A stretch of DNA of 64,000 nucleotides from Adiantum capillus-veneris (taxonomy: Eukaryota; Streptophyta; Polypodiopsida; Polypodiales; Pteridaceae), in NCBI GenBank assembly GCA_014529385.2, contig CM043968.1:27595013-27659012 (forward strand), read 5' to 3'. The notes beneath the pieces are model-generated. The model had not been told where the DNA came from. It did no database searches and worked only from the letters and a program-made list of their open reading frames with translations. The translations under genes were made by a program, and so were the position numbers. Below are positions 35,800 to 46,543 of the stretch, piece after piece (position 1 is the first letter of the stretch; each line of letters begins with the position of its first letter).

Positions 35800-38700
35800 T
35801 TATGAATCATCTTCCAAAAGATCCCGACAAGAAGCATCATCCAATTCTAAGGCCATGGCTCCAAAATCAATAAAGAGAGAAACAGAATTGTCGTTTGTGG
35901 ATGCATTGGCTTCATCATCTTCGAGTTCGTCATCCTCCATCTCATCATCTTCATCATCATGACACTCATCCTCGCTAAGACTTGCCGCCACCGGACTTGA
36001 TTCATAGACCTCCCTCTCCTCTGTCTCCCCCTCATCCAAAGTAGGAGGTGGAAGAGGGTCAAAGATGGTCTCCACTTCATTAGTGGAAAAAAAGGTTCTT
36101 CCTCGAGGTGTTACGGGAACTAGGAACCAAAGTTTTGGTTGGTGGATTGTTGGGATACAGATGATCTATAGAAGAGAAGCTCAAAGTGAGTAACATTGGT
36201 ATAATTAATGTTACAAGCAAATAAGAATAAACAAGGTAGTCACTCACCTGCTCACAGTTGTGTGGTAAAACTAAATTATCATACCTACCTGTGTGATGCA
36301 CACTAGAGTCCACCATGTAGAGGCCATTCTCATGTCGTCTAGACACATTTGCAAACCACTTGCACTCAAAGATGAAGGTATGAAAGGTTCTAGAATTAAC
36401 CTTTAGTATCCTTTCAATAGTTCCATAGTACCTGGCGTCATCACCATCTGTGTAAAATTTTCCCATGATACCACAGTCCATGGTGGTTCTACGCTCGTGA
36501 ATGTGGCGCATATGAAAGTGACGACTCTTTGACCACATAGAGTTAAAGCAAAGGCACTACAAAAGAGGAAAATATCTTTGATCAATTACAAAGATAAAAT
36601 CAAGAAAAAACTTTATGGTTTAGGTATATGAGTACTCTACCTTTGGTACACAACCTCGTGCATACTCCCATTCTTTGTCGGTGATGTCCTCTCCGCACGC
36701 TTTTGCTTCGGTCATTCTCTCATGAATCCACTTTGCACTAATGAGACCTGGAAAACATGCAAGGTGTCTAGGCATTGGGGGTTCCCTTCTTCCTCCATGT
36801 GATTGTTTCCATGCTTCTCTCTCTTGTAAACGCCTTGCCTTTGGCATTGTCCGCAACTCCACCCACTTGGTCATAGCCTTTGCATTGAGATACAAAATTT
36901 ATTGGCCACTGGGATAGATTCATATCCATGTTAAATAGCTTTTCCTTTCCACTTGGCAAGTGTGAAGTCATCCTTGAATCTTCCTCATCTTACCACGTGG
37001 AGTCTTGTGGTGTGTCTTACTAGATCTCCAAGTTTGAAAATAACATTTCTGACTTTCTTGTCCCGACATATATACATACTTATGAGCAGAATGAACTTCA
37101 ATGTAAATTAAGGGAAGGTAAAATGAGAGAAAGACATACACACAAAATATAGATAGATTAGGGAGAGGGACATTACCTGAAGCATATTGTGCCAATCATG
37201 CGACTTCAACCCATACAATTGAATGCTTCCACGCTTCTTTGCTTTTGTGAAATCTCCCTTTAGCAACCCCATGTATCCTATTGGTGTGCGAATAGATGCA
37301 ATGGTACCCTTCACTTTGTTTAATTCTTCTTTGGCTAGCACCCATGGTGCTTTAGGAAGCATACTCTTTCGATTGGGGACACAACATGGAGTAGTAGAGG
37401 TGGGGAGACATTTCAAGACCCTCAAATCCTCCCTCTCACCCAATGAGTCCTTCTTGCCAATATTGTGGTCCCACAGTGTTTGGGCTACATTCTTGAGTAT
37501 GTGCATGGGATCCGAGAGGTGTTGTATTTTTAATTATTTTCAATATGGAAGCCTTGAAAATATGGAATACCTTGACATACCTGTTGGTAGAGGACATGGA
37601 GCCGGATTGTTGTTGTAGTGCTCTTCCTAAATGGTTGCCCAATTTGCTATCTTGAACTTTAGAGGTGTCTTCCCATGTTGGAGCCTTGTGCTTGCTATGA
37701 ACTTGGGGTAAGAAATGATGGTTGTTTGGATAGATTACCTTGCGCAACAATGGCCAGAAGTTTATGTTGGTGCTAGAGAAAGCTTCTGGTCTTCAAACAT
37801 AAGTAGCAAAAGAAAGTTTAGCTTCTTCAGTAGTTCTTGTGAAGAAATATGCACCATTGGCAAGTCCCTTGTCACCTAGAACACCGCAACATCAAAATGG
37901 CAATGACAAGGGTCCTATAAGTCGAGGTGATGGTGAAATAAAGGTGGCCAAATCAATAACACGTCGGGCTTCCAATGGAACTGCCGCAAAGAATACCATT
38001 GGAAAACCTGCAAGCAAAAGAGGGCATGTTCCCACTATTGAACGTGTGCAGGTGTCTTCCAGCTGGATCAAAGGCCCGGGGAGGTCACCTAATAAAAATG
38101 TAACCTATCACGTGAGTTCAACAGAAGGGTATTTAAAGTTCTTGAAACTTACAGAAATGTATATACAGAAGGGCATTATTTTTTCAGTTTTGAAAAACTT
38201 ACATATTTTAAAAGAAAAGGGTATATTATATTCCTTAAAAAATTCACAGATAAGGGGTTTTACAAACATGTCTTGAACGCACGTGATATGATAGTTTTAC
38301 ACATAGTGAACCCCCTGAGATCAAAGGTGCTGGCCTACAAGACATAGCAGAATTGGCAATGCAACTATAGGTTGAGTCTCGGAGCTGGTTTCTGCAGTTT
38401 TTTGAGGGGGCTTTGGACAACGGGTTTCAAGTTGATCTCATGGCGGATATAACTCCTCAATGAGGGGCTCAAGATAGACGTCAATATTTGACACTTTGTA
38501 CTTCCCTGGCACAAGCAAGGAAAGAAGTATATTGACCTTCTTGGTTGTCTCCCATGGTGGAATATTGTAGTTGATGATCACCACATGCCAAGTGCTCCAT
38601 GAAGTAGTCTTAATGTCGAAGGAGTTGACATCATTACTTGCTAACCCAAGCCTCAAGTGTCGAGGGTCCAACCCAAACTCTGGCCATTGAGTTTTGATGT

Positions 38701-39660
38701 GCCTCCATTCAGGTGAATCGATAGGGACACACACCATTCCATCATTTGGGTGGTGGTTGGCGTGCCACGTGAGAAGTTCCACGGTATACCTGCTTTTATA
38801 TATGTGTTGAATGCAAGGAATAAATAGAAAATGTTCAATACCTTGCGGCTCGGTGTGGTCACTCATTTATATGTAAACGTATCATGTGAGCTCAATAGAA
38901 GGGAATTTTTAAATCCTTATTTTACACATTTTTTACATACAGAAGGGTACCATTTAAAGGGGCCATTTATAGTTGATAGGAAAAGGGTTATTTTTATTCA
39001 TGAAAAATTTACAGATAAGGGATTTTTTAAAATAGGCCTTGAACGAACATGATATAGAGGGTTTGCATATAGTGAACGCCCCGAGCCTTACAAGGTAGGT
39101 GCACCCCGCTCACTCTGATCTTGTATCGTGCTTCGCCGCACACAGGACATGAGGTAGCATGTGCATGCTCATTGCGATATAACATGCAATCATTGATGCA
39201 ATCATGAATTCGCTCATTCTCCATGCCAAGTGCAATGACATACAATCTAGCTTGTCGATGATCTGGAGGCATGTGGTGATCTTTTGGCAACATTTTGCCC
39301 ATCAAAATACAACAAACAGGCGAATCAATACAATCGCAAAGAGGTGGCACCGTAAAGTGAGAGAGATGTATAAAAATCCATATTTCAAACTTACCCAAGG
39401 AGTGCAACGACACTTGCATTGCTCCAATTGAATTTTTCTTGCAAGTTGAGGACTTCCAACGATGCCCAGAGTATTGAGTACTGTGCACCGTTGTAAAGAG
39501 GTGTTTAGGCACTCATCATCAATCTATCCTCCGTTGTCCTTGCCCGTTGAGTGCATGGCTAGCAATCCGCCTTGCACACATCGCGTTCATGAGCCAGTAA
39601 CTCATCACACATGTCAAACATGTGCTCATCCTCTACCTCAAAGTGCAATTGAGATGCCAT
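35800..39660 (-). pseudogene. CACTA (En/Spm) TNP2-type transposase, multi-exon and decayed
   Basis: Read right to left on the - strand: an N-terminal exon (39660-39390) with PLYNGAQYSILWASLEVL; an exon near 39297-39105 with LGMENERIHDCINDCMLYRNE and CPVCGEARYK (Cys pairs of TNP2); 38866-38438 with DSPEWRHIKTQWPEFGLDPRHLRLGLASNDVN, PPWETTKK and DVYLEPLIEEL; 37506-37150 with MHILKNVAQTLWDHNIGKKD and LYGLKSHDWHNMLQ; 36895-36620; 36538-36240 with a DUF4216-like segment ARYYGTIERILKVN and FECKWFANVSRR; and an acidic C-terminus 36075-35800. Stops occur within the first exon and between exons. TNP2 proteins bind CACTA subterminal repeats and cut the ends. I did not find the TIRs. Confidence 0.85.
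38102..39090. repeat. Pair of diverged ~200-bp direct repeats within CACTA introns
   Basis: The blocks at 38102-38310 and 38870-39090 share, in order, CACGTGAGTTCAACAGAAGGG, CATACAGAAGGG, AAAAGGGTTAT, TTCACAGATAAGGG, CTTGAACG-ACATGATAT and ATAGTGAACCCCCCGAG. They flank the DNA encoding the LGLASNDVN exon. They may be copies of a small element or duplicated intron sequence. Confidence 0.7.
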
Positions 39661-39662
39661 AG

Positions 39663-40323
39663 GAGTTGTCAAAGTAGAGATAATTTGTCCAATAGATCTT
39701 GCCTCTACCGTTCGGCCTTGCGCATCGGCACACTACCACCAAAAATAGACCACTGAGTAGGACTCTCATCTCTCCGAATGCTTTTTTGAGGATGCCAAAG
39801 CCCTTTGTTCTCCCTGCTCTCCAATACAATGTGCCGCAAGCGAGGGATTGCCCTTTTGCACTTGGCACAAGGACAAGGGAGTTTGTCCTTAATCCACTGA
39901 TCGCGTTTAGGGCCTCCAAGGGGGCCACGATCATCCTAGTCGACGTCTTGCACATGCGCAAAATAGAGAGGATGTTTAATTCAAAACATTTATATTTAGT
40001 CATATGTGCCCTAAAAAATAAATAATTAATTAGAAAAAAATATATATTCTAATAAAAAAGAGAAATGAATATAAATTCAAAGAGAATAAAGTGTAATGAG
40101 TGCTACAATTTCTTTTAAATAAAGTACAATCGGGGTGCACACTAAATGGGTTGATTTTTTAATTACAAATATATAAAGTACTTTAAAAATGCACTTAAAA
40201 AACATCTAAAAGTACTAAAAAAATAAGTACTCGTAAAAAAGTTAAAAGTCGTCATCAAAAAACTCTCAGACTAAAAAAGGAAATTATTGATATCAAAGGG
40301 TAGAGGGGGTGGTTTATACCACC

Positions 40324-40325
<2 letters not shown>
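39663..40325. other. Unassigned DNA
   Basis: Open frames on both strands (39638-40025) lack recognisable motifs. This may be the CACTA subterminal region, but no repeat array is evident. The last 350 bases are AT-rich. Confidence 0.4.

Positions 40326-40360
<35 letters not shown>
40326..40360. repeat. C35 tract
   Basis: Thirty-five consecutive C, 30 bases before an LTR start. A possible i-motif/G-quadruplex former. The length may be imprecise. Confidence 0.8.
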
Positions 40361-40390
40361 ACCACCCCCCCTCTTCTACCTTGAATACAT

Positions 40391-41310
40391 TGTTGGGTGC
40401 ATTTTTGACACCCCGTTTTTTGTAAATTTGTATATACAGACATGACGCCCGATGTCAAAAGTGTGTGTGGGCTATCTTTTTGTGGTTCTTTTATCTTGAT
40501 TTAGCAAACACATGTACATGCACTGCAAGTCGCTAGTCTAGTGACAGCTGTCAGGCTGCTGTAAGTGCCCGTGAGTGAGATTTTTGAAGCGAGACTTGTA
40601 TATAAATTAAAATCATGTACAAACTTCAAAACGTTCAGCCAAACATAAAAAATTTACAGGTTTTAGCTCGTTGTGTCTCCTTGGTGCTTTTGGATGCAGT
40701 TTTTTGCCCCGACTAGCCTTCTCTACGTGTAGTCGTGCTGGGACAGCTTTCTGTTCGCGTCAATTTTGCTCATGGAGGAGTATGGAATCAAATTTGGTCA
40801 TCTTCATCTTTCTCGCGAGTCATTTCTCAAGCTTTCTCTCAAGCTTTAAAGTGCCCCAATTGGAGTTGTGCTCATCAGGTTACGACTAGTTCTCTGCAGG
40901 GTTATGGCTATGGCAGCCTAGTGGCAAATTGTGTGCTGACAGAATTGGAGGGCATGTATCAATGAATTGTGGAATTAATGTTGAAGTTATGGGTTTGTGA
41001 TGCTTGATTGTGAAAGGAGAGGCCCTTGTATTGATCTTCATTGGTCGGCGTGTGCTGTAAATCCGTGCTTTGACAGGGTTTTGCTCCTATGTGACATAGT
41101 CTCTTGGGTGGGCGAAGGCTAGTTAATTCCCAAGGGTCTACTCCTAATGGACTTGTGGTGTTTCAAAGGGATTTTGCAAAGCTTTTGGTTTCTTGTAGTT
41201 CTCTTTCAACGCTCTTGGGTGACAGCGAGGCGTTTCAGTTTGGTTTGCTTGTTTCCCAACAGTGTTTTGCTTGTTTCCCAACAACGTTTCAGTTTTCTTG
41301 TTTCCCAATA
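40391..41310 (+). repeat. 5' LTR of gag-only element
   Basis: About 920 bp, matching 43019-43890. It is longer because its end carries an extra repeat of the TTTGCTTGTTTCCCAACA phrase. The short frames inside it (40671-40965, 41104-41349) recur in the right LTR and are not taken as genes. Confidence 0.88.
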
Positions 41311-41316
41311 GTGTTT

Positions 41317-41337
41317 TGGTGCCCGCCACCGAGGATC
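41317..41337 (+). promoter_or_regulatory. PBS-like sequence
   Basis: TGGTGCCCGCCACCGAGGATC lies six bases after the 5' LTR end. It resembles the TGGCGCCGTTGCCGGGGATC type of PBS of plant Ty3/gypsy (Tat/Athila) elements. This is an imperfect match judged by eye. Confidence 0.5.
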
Positions 41338-41356
41338 TTCTTCAAGTGACCTTCAA

Positions 41357-42076
41357 TTGACAGCTTTGATGGCTATGGTGACAAAGTTTCCAAGGTTCTA
41401 TGGTCATGTAGGTGAGGATGCTGATGCATTCATTGAAAAGATGGAGTTTTCTTGTTTGATGGCAAATAAGGAAGATCTAATGATTATGCTCAAGATTTTG
41501 TTCTTTTGCTTGAAAGAAGATGCAAGGATATGGTATGATGAGTATGAGTCTTGGTGGAAATCATCTCAACCTCCATTGGTGATGACTTATGATGCATTAA
41601 AGAAGGCTTTTCTTGATAAGTTCAAGAAGGTAGAGGACCCAACGGATGTATGGCACTCCATTGAAGGACTTGTGCAATGTGATGGTCAAAGTGTAGATGC
41701 CTTTGTCAAGGAGTTCAATGCTTTGTGGAGAAGATGGTGTGTTTCTTTGGGAAGTGATGCTCCTCCTCTTATGCTTAAAAAGTGTATGTTTATGCAAAGT
41801 TTGAGAGCTGATTTGAAGTTAAAAGTTGAGCTTAAAAGGCCACTTACATTTGAGGATGCAGTAAAGATTGCAAAGCATAAGGAATGGAAGTTAGAGAGAA
41901 TGCAAGAGCTTGAATTGCAGGGTGATATGGAGCCGAAGGTTTCTCTATGCATTGATGTAGGTAAAAAGAGTGCCTCTAATGTAACATTGTATCATGATGG
42001 TTCTCTTGGGAAAGAGAAGAAATCATATAATGAGGAGAAAGATGCTAAGATGAATGTACCCACCATGCCATCTTGA
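41357..42076 (+). CDS. Retrotransposon Gag core protein of the gag-only element
   Basis: A 239-codon frame. VTKFPRFYGHVGEDADAFIEKMEFSC, LKEDARIWYDE, TYDALKKAFLDKFKKVEDP and VDAFVKEFNALWRRW form the capsid-like retrotransposon gag domain (usual GxAxxWY/F and L..F..F motifs). Gag assembles the particle that packages element RNA. Any pol function would have to come from another element. The codons immediately before 41357 belong to the leader. The frame ends at TGA (42074-42076), but the same frame continues open with related composition, so this stop may be a mutation that truncated a longer Gag. I see no zinc knuckle. Confidence 0.8.
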   Translation: MTALMAMVTKFPRFYGHVGEDADAFIEKMEFSCLMANKEDLMIMLKILFFCLKEDARIWYDEYESWWKSSQPPLVMTYDALKKAFLDKFKKVEDPTDVWHSIEGLVQCDGQSVDAFVKEFNALWRRWCVSLGSDAPPLMLKKCMFMQSLRADLKLKVELKRPLTFEDAVKIAKHKEWKLERMQELELQGDMEPKVSLCIDVGKKSASNVTLYHDGSLGKEKKSYNEEKDAKMNVPTMPS

Positions 42077-43053
42077 TTGTTTATGCCACTTAATGGTGCT
42101 TTACATGCCAAAGGTGATGTTTCTACCAATGTGAAAGTTAATGAGAAGGAAAAGGATGCAATTAGTGAAGTCTTAAAGAAGGATCATGATGAGAATCAAG
42201 TTGTAGATGCCATTGTTGATGTGTCCAATGTGAAAGATGAGCATGTGGGTGATGAAAAAGTGGATGTTGAGTATCCCTCTCCTTTATGTGAAGTAGTTGA
42301 GAATGATTTGCAAGTCAATGAGGATACTTATATAAAGTAAATGATGTGAATGAAGAGATCTCTCAAATGCATGATATTGTTGAGTCTTTTCCACTAAATT
42401 ATGTTGCTATTGAGCATGTTGTGGACCTTGCTAATGAGGACATTTTCCATGAGGACTCTCATGCTTGCATCTATGATGATGTATGTAGCCATGCCTTGAT
42501 CAAGAAGGAGAATTTGGAGGTTTTTGAGGATGTGGAAAGCCATGAAAATGTAATATGGATGCCTAAATATGTGATGGCTAATGATTCCTCGATTGATCCT
42601 TATGCTAAGGATAGGAAGCTATGTGTAGAAGATGTCCTACCTATCAAGCATGGTATGGTTGAATTGGATGGATGCTTAATGAAGAGTGGGGAGAATGAAA
42701 TGGATATGCATGAGGATATAAAAATGGATGAGATAAAAGTTGAAGACTTTTTGGATGAGATGTTAAAGGATTCCTTGCATGCTATAATGATGAAAGGGTG
42801 TTTCTTTGTTGTATTTGTTGAGAGTACTTTATGCCTAAACAGGATCTGGATTCTACATATGGTTTATGCTTTGATATTGGGAGTGACGCAATTGATATGG
42901 TTGGTGTTTCTTCATGCAATTTTTGCTTATGTTGTATGGCCCTTTGATCCGGGTGGACAATATGTTTATGCTACTGCTGAGCATACATGCTCTAGCAGAC
43001 TGGGGGGTTGGCAAACTATGTTGGGCGCATTTTTGACACCCTGTTTTTTGTAA
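42077..43053 (+). pseudogene. Acidic Gag extension with hydrophobic C-terminus
   Basis: In frame after the TGA, 42077-42340 encodes an Asp/Glu/Val-rich tail that stops at TAA. A one-base shift then resumes an acidic frame (42346-43053) with VNEEISQMHDIVESFP and many VED/DEH repeats. Near its end (42800-42945) lies a hydrophobic run of about 45 residues (FFVVFVES, WILHMVYALILGVTQLIW, VFLHAIFAYVVW) that could be one or two membrane helices, just before the polypurine tract and right LTR. I do not recognise the family. An env-like remnant is one possibility, but it has no signal peptide or Cys motif to support it. Confidence 0.5.
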
Positions 43054-43890
43054 ATTTCTATATACGGACATGACGCCCGATGTCAAAAGTGTGTGTGGGA
43101 TATCTTTTTGTGGTTCTTTTATCTTGATTTAGCAAACACATGTACATGCACTGCAAGTCGCTAGTCTAGTGACAGCTCTCAGGCTACTGTAAGTGCCCGT
43201 GAGTGAGATTTTTGAAGCGAGACTTGTATATAACCTAAACTCATGTAAAAACTTAAAAACTTTCAGCCAAATGTCAGAAATTTGCAGGTTTTAGCTCATT
43301 GTGTCTCTTTGGTGCTTTTGGATGCAGTTTTTTGCCCCGACTAGCCTTCTCTACGTGTAGTCGTGCTGGGACAGCTTTCTCTTCGCGTCAATTTTTCTCA
43401 TGGCGGAGTATGGAATTAAATTTGGTCATCTTCATCTTTCTCGCCATTCATTTTTCAAGATTTCTCTCAAGCTTTAAAGTGCCCCAATTGGAGTTGTGCT
43501 CATCAGGTTACGACTAGTTCTCTGCAGGGTTATGGCTATGGTAGCCTAGTGGCAAATTGTGCGCTGACAGAATTGGAGGGCATGTATCTATGAATTGTGG
43601 AATTGATGTTGAAGTTATGGGTTTGTGATACTTGATTGTGAAAGGAGATGCCCTTGTCTTCATCTGCATTGGTCGGCGTGTGCTGTAAATCCGTGCTTTG
43701 ATAGGGTTTTGCTCCTATGTGACATAGTCTCTTGGGTGGGCGAAGGCTAGTAAATTCCCAAGGGTCTACTCCTATTGGGCTTGTGGTGTTTCAAAGGGAT
43801 TTTGCAAAGCTTTTGGTGTCTTGTATTTCTCTTTCAACGCTCTTGGGTGACATCGCTATAGAGGTGTTTCAGTTTGCTTGTTTCCCAACA
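43019..43890 (+). repeat. 3' LTR of gag-only element
   Basis: 872 bp. Matches the left LTR over nearly all its length with scattered substitutions (for example GGGTGC/GGGCGC in the first 12 bases). Confidence 0.88.
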
Positions 43891-43920
43891 ATGTTTGTAT
43901 CCGTTTGAAATGACGTTGCA

Positions 43921-43980
43921 CGGTAATATCCGCGGTAATGGACGCGATAATAGCTGCGGTAACAGCCGCGGTAATGATTG
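43921..43980. repeat. Five tandem 12-bp repeats
   Basis: Exactly 60 bp divide into five 12-mers of pattern CGGTAAxxxxxG (for example CGGTAATATCCG, CGGTAATGGACG, CGGTAACAGCCG). The first six bases are conserved and the rest vary. It begins 30 bp after the gag-only element ends. No gene is assigned. Confidence 0.9.
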
Positions 43981-44640
43981 GCGCCTTAATAAGGAAGAAG
44001 GATAGAGTATGCCACGTTTTTGCAACCCACTCTACCCTCTTCTTCTCTGCCATCGCGCTTGCTCCGAGCTCCCTCCTACCTACTCCACCTCCCACATGTT
44101 AAGTATGGAGCCTGATTTACCCTTGTAATTTTCTGTGGTAAAAGCGCACATTTGTAGGGCCCCCATTATGAGGAGAAGCCATCGTGCGTGAAGGAAAATC
44201 ACTCACCGGAAACCAAAATTTTCACAGTCAAAAATAAGGGGCAACTTTAGGGGCCTCGGGGGCGGAAGCCCCAGAGACTTTTTTTTCCCTCGCCGGAATA
44301 TTCCTTTTTGCCGGAATATTATGGTCGGAGGGCGGCCGGAAAGTGGTCGGAAAACAACCGTCGGTTGGCCGATGGTCGGAAGTCAATGGTCGGTGGCCGT
44401 TGGCCGAATTCAAAAGCGGACTTGTCTTCTCAAGGGCGGCCACACATGGGCGGATTGAAGGGTCCGATTTGGACTTATTCACACAAGGGCGGCTACACAT
44501 GGCTGCCTCTCATAAGATAGGGAAGCCCTTTTGGCCTATGAAAGGAGGCCATTTCTACACATATTTCATAGTGTGAAGTTGATGCAACAAGGTGAGTGTG
44601 AGGTGGTGAGAGTGAAGCAAGGCGGGAGCTCTATTAAGGG
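43981..44640. other. GC-richer unassigned DNA
   Basis: The stretch 44230-44480 is clearly more GC-rich than its surroundings and repeats GGTCGG/GGCCG phrases. A 90-codon - strand frame there (44500-44228) has no recognisable motif. It may be part of an unannotated element. Confidence 0.4.
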
Positions 44641-44857
44641 TTTAATCCCTTTGTAAACTACTTCTTCTTTTGAAGTGCTAAAGCCATTGAGTGGCTGCTT
44701 TCCCGTGGACGTAGCCCACATTAGGTGAACCACGTATATCGTGTGTACTCTCTCTCTCTCTCTCTCTCTACTCTATAATCTCTTGTGTGTGAAATCTATC
44801 TCTCTCCATTAAGTAATCTACTCAAATATCTATTTAGCTACATCTTATTTCTTAACA
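44641..44857 (+). repeat. Isolated LTR of the second copia family
   Basis: This ~217-bp segment, ending CTTATTTCTTAACA, is the reverse complement of the LTR at 47858-48118, sharing TTTAATCCCTTTGTAA, CATTGAGTGG-TGCTTTC and GGACGTAGCCCACATT-GGTGAACCA, plus a (CT)n. It has opposite orientation to that LTR and no PBS follows it, so the two are not the ends of one intact element. Confidence 0.8.
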
Positions 44858-45168
44858 CCACACCCTCACTCTCTCTCCCTTGTCCATCTCTTTCCACCTT
44901 CTCCCTCACACACATAACAATACGCACGTGCACGCACACACACACACATTATAAGTTAGGGTTCAAGGAGGAGTTTTGGTTTGTTTGCAATGGATTCATC
45001 AAAGGGGTTTGCTGCAATTGTCTTTAGACGCTCAACCTAACGGACAACCTTTCTACAACTTAAGGTAATCACAAAACATCCCCCCCTCCCTCTTTCCCTA
45101 TTGTATTCTACTTCACAAACACACACACACACACATTTACATGCATAAATGTAGAAACAAAGTGAGAA

Positions 45169-45171
<3 letters not shown>

Positions 45172-45231
<60 letters not shown>

Positions 45232-45324
45232 CCTCATTCATTTGGCGTAGAGAAATAGAGAAAAACGGAGGAAGGAGATAGAGAGGAAGATAGAGAAAGA
45301 GAGAAAAATGGAGGAAGGAGAGAG

Positions 45325-45369
<45 letters not shown>

Positions 45370-45407
45370 AGGGAGAAATACAAAAACAGAGAGAGGGGTA
45401 GAGAGAC

Positions 45408-45470
<63 letters not shown>

Positions 45471-45616
45471 AGAGAGAGAGAGGAATAAATAGAGAAGAGA
45501 GAGGGAAAGATAGAGGGATGGAGAGAGAGAAAGAGATAGAGAAAGAGAGAGAGAAAGAGAGAGATAGAGGGAGAGAGAGAAATAGAGAAAGAGGGGGAAG
45601 GGAGAGATAGAGAAAG

Positions 45617-45660
<44 letters not shown>
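45172..45660. repeat. ~490-bp purine-rich (GA)n block
   Basis: Almost entirely G and A on the + strand, mostly GAGAGA with GGAAGGA, AAAGA and GAGATAGAG variants, and interrupted by (TA)n at 45410-45421. Long mirror-like polypurine tracts can form triplexes. The apparent SLSLSL frames on the opposite strand are artefacts of the repeat. Confidence 0.92.
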
Positions 45661-45661
<1 letters not shown>

Positions 45662-45677
45662 GATTAAAAAAATAGGT

Positions 45678-46095
45678 AATAAAGAGCAATGGTTGTAGGC
45701 AAAGCAACCATTTTGTGGTGTGCGTAGTGCGGGTATGCTTCTACTTCTGTACAGTGCTTTGAAAAAGACCTTCTTTACGTGAAACCAATGGAATTCAAAA
45801 ATTACTTTCTACTCTCTTCTCCTTACCTTCTCTATCTTTCTCTCTCTCTTCCTATCTCTTTCTCCCCATGGACGCGGCATTAGGTTGAGCTGCTTTCAAC
45901 GGTTTCGTACCTCAGAATGGAGGCAGGAATGCAATGATCACAGTAATCCCTCAAACAAGGAGCTGATGTAAAGAGATGCTGCACAAGAAGCACAATAAAG
46001 GAGCTCTACTTCAAAGCACTTTACAAAAGTAGGAGCACTCTCGCACTACGCACAACACAAAACGATGGCTACATTTACAACCATAGCTCTTTATT
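45678..46095. repeat. Foldback/MITE-like element with 85-bp inverted repeats
   Basis: Arms 45678-45762 and 46011-46095 are reverse complements at about 80%, sharing AATAAAGAGC-ATGGTTGT, TGTGCGTAGTGCG and GTGCTTTGA. The 248-bp interior is non-coding. A further 20-bp copy of arm sequence (CAAAATGATGGCTACATTTA) follows the right arm. No clear target duplication is seen. Confidence 0.8.
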
Positions 46096-46543
46096 CCTAC
46101 TCAAAATGATGGCTACATTTATGTAATTGTATATATATTTGTGTGTACATATATATTTTTTAATGCATGTATGCAGACACTAAGTACGTGAGCATAGCAC
46201 ACGAAAGTTAGACACTTCCTCTTGGATATAGTCCTTTTTTAATCATGGCGTTGCGGTCATTGATCCACTCATGCATGGATTACTGCAACGTACCTTTGAT
46301 TTTACCAGGGTTGAGACTGTGATGATATCTAAAGAGGTGCCACTTGACCTTTGGCCACTACTAGCCCCGTCTTGGGTCTACTAGTATATATATGTACCTA
46401 CGTGCTTATGTGCATATATACTTGTGTACATATATATAGATGAGTGAGTAGGGGGAAAAGCTAAATCTCTTATTGCTCTTTGTAATGTAGATGTCAAAGA
46501 GAGACCACCTGGTGGGGAGCAACCATCTGGCTCTTCTTTTGGT
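46096..46543. other. AT/GT-rich unassigned DNA at the left edge of a copia fragment
   Basis: Contains TATATA/TGTACATATA-rich stretches near 46120-46160 and 46380-46440. The copia coding sequence becomes unreadable leftward of about 46540. Confidence 0.45.

Larger units (their letters stand above)
40391..43890 (+). mobile_element. Gag-only (TR-GAG-type) LTR retrotransposon
   Basis: Two direct repeats of about 0.9 kb (40391-41310 and 43019-43890) both begin TGTTGGG and end CCCAA(T/C)A, so they are LTRs. The 1.7-kb interior codes on the + strand for a gag core and a long acidic tail, with no protease, RT or integrase. That is the layout of TR-GAG non-autonomous elements. A PBS-like sequence follows the left LTR and a G6 tract precedes the right one. 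I see no matching 5-bp target duplication (TACAT left, ATGTT right). Confidence 0.85.

Noticed and set aside
36552-36566. CACTACAAAAG as a CACTA transposon terminus
   Set aside because: It lies within the transposase gene near a DUF4216-encoding exon and has no inverted partner at a suitable distance.
39638-40025. Overlapping open frames on both strands (121 and 108 codons)
   Set aside because: No recognisable domain on either strand and no link to the CACTA exons could be shown.
40671-41349. Small open frames in the left LTR of the gag-only element as genes
   Set aside because: They recur in the right LTR with changes and have no motif, so they are LTR sequence.
43890-43895. Target-site duplication for the gag-only element
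   Set aside because: The flanks TACAT and ATGTT do not match, so none is claimed.
45137-45707. Long open frames rich in Ser-Leu (SLSLSL) on the - strand
   Set aside because: Direct translation of the (GA)n/(CT)n block. Any frame of a dinucleotide repeat is open.
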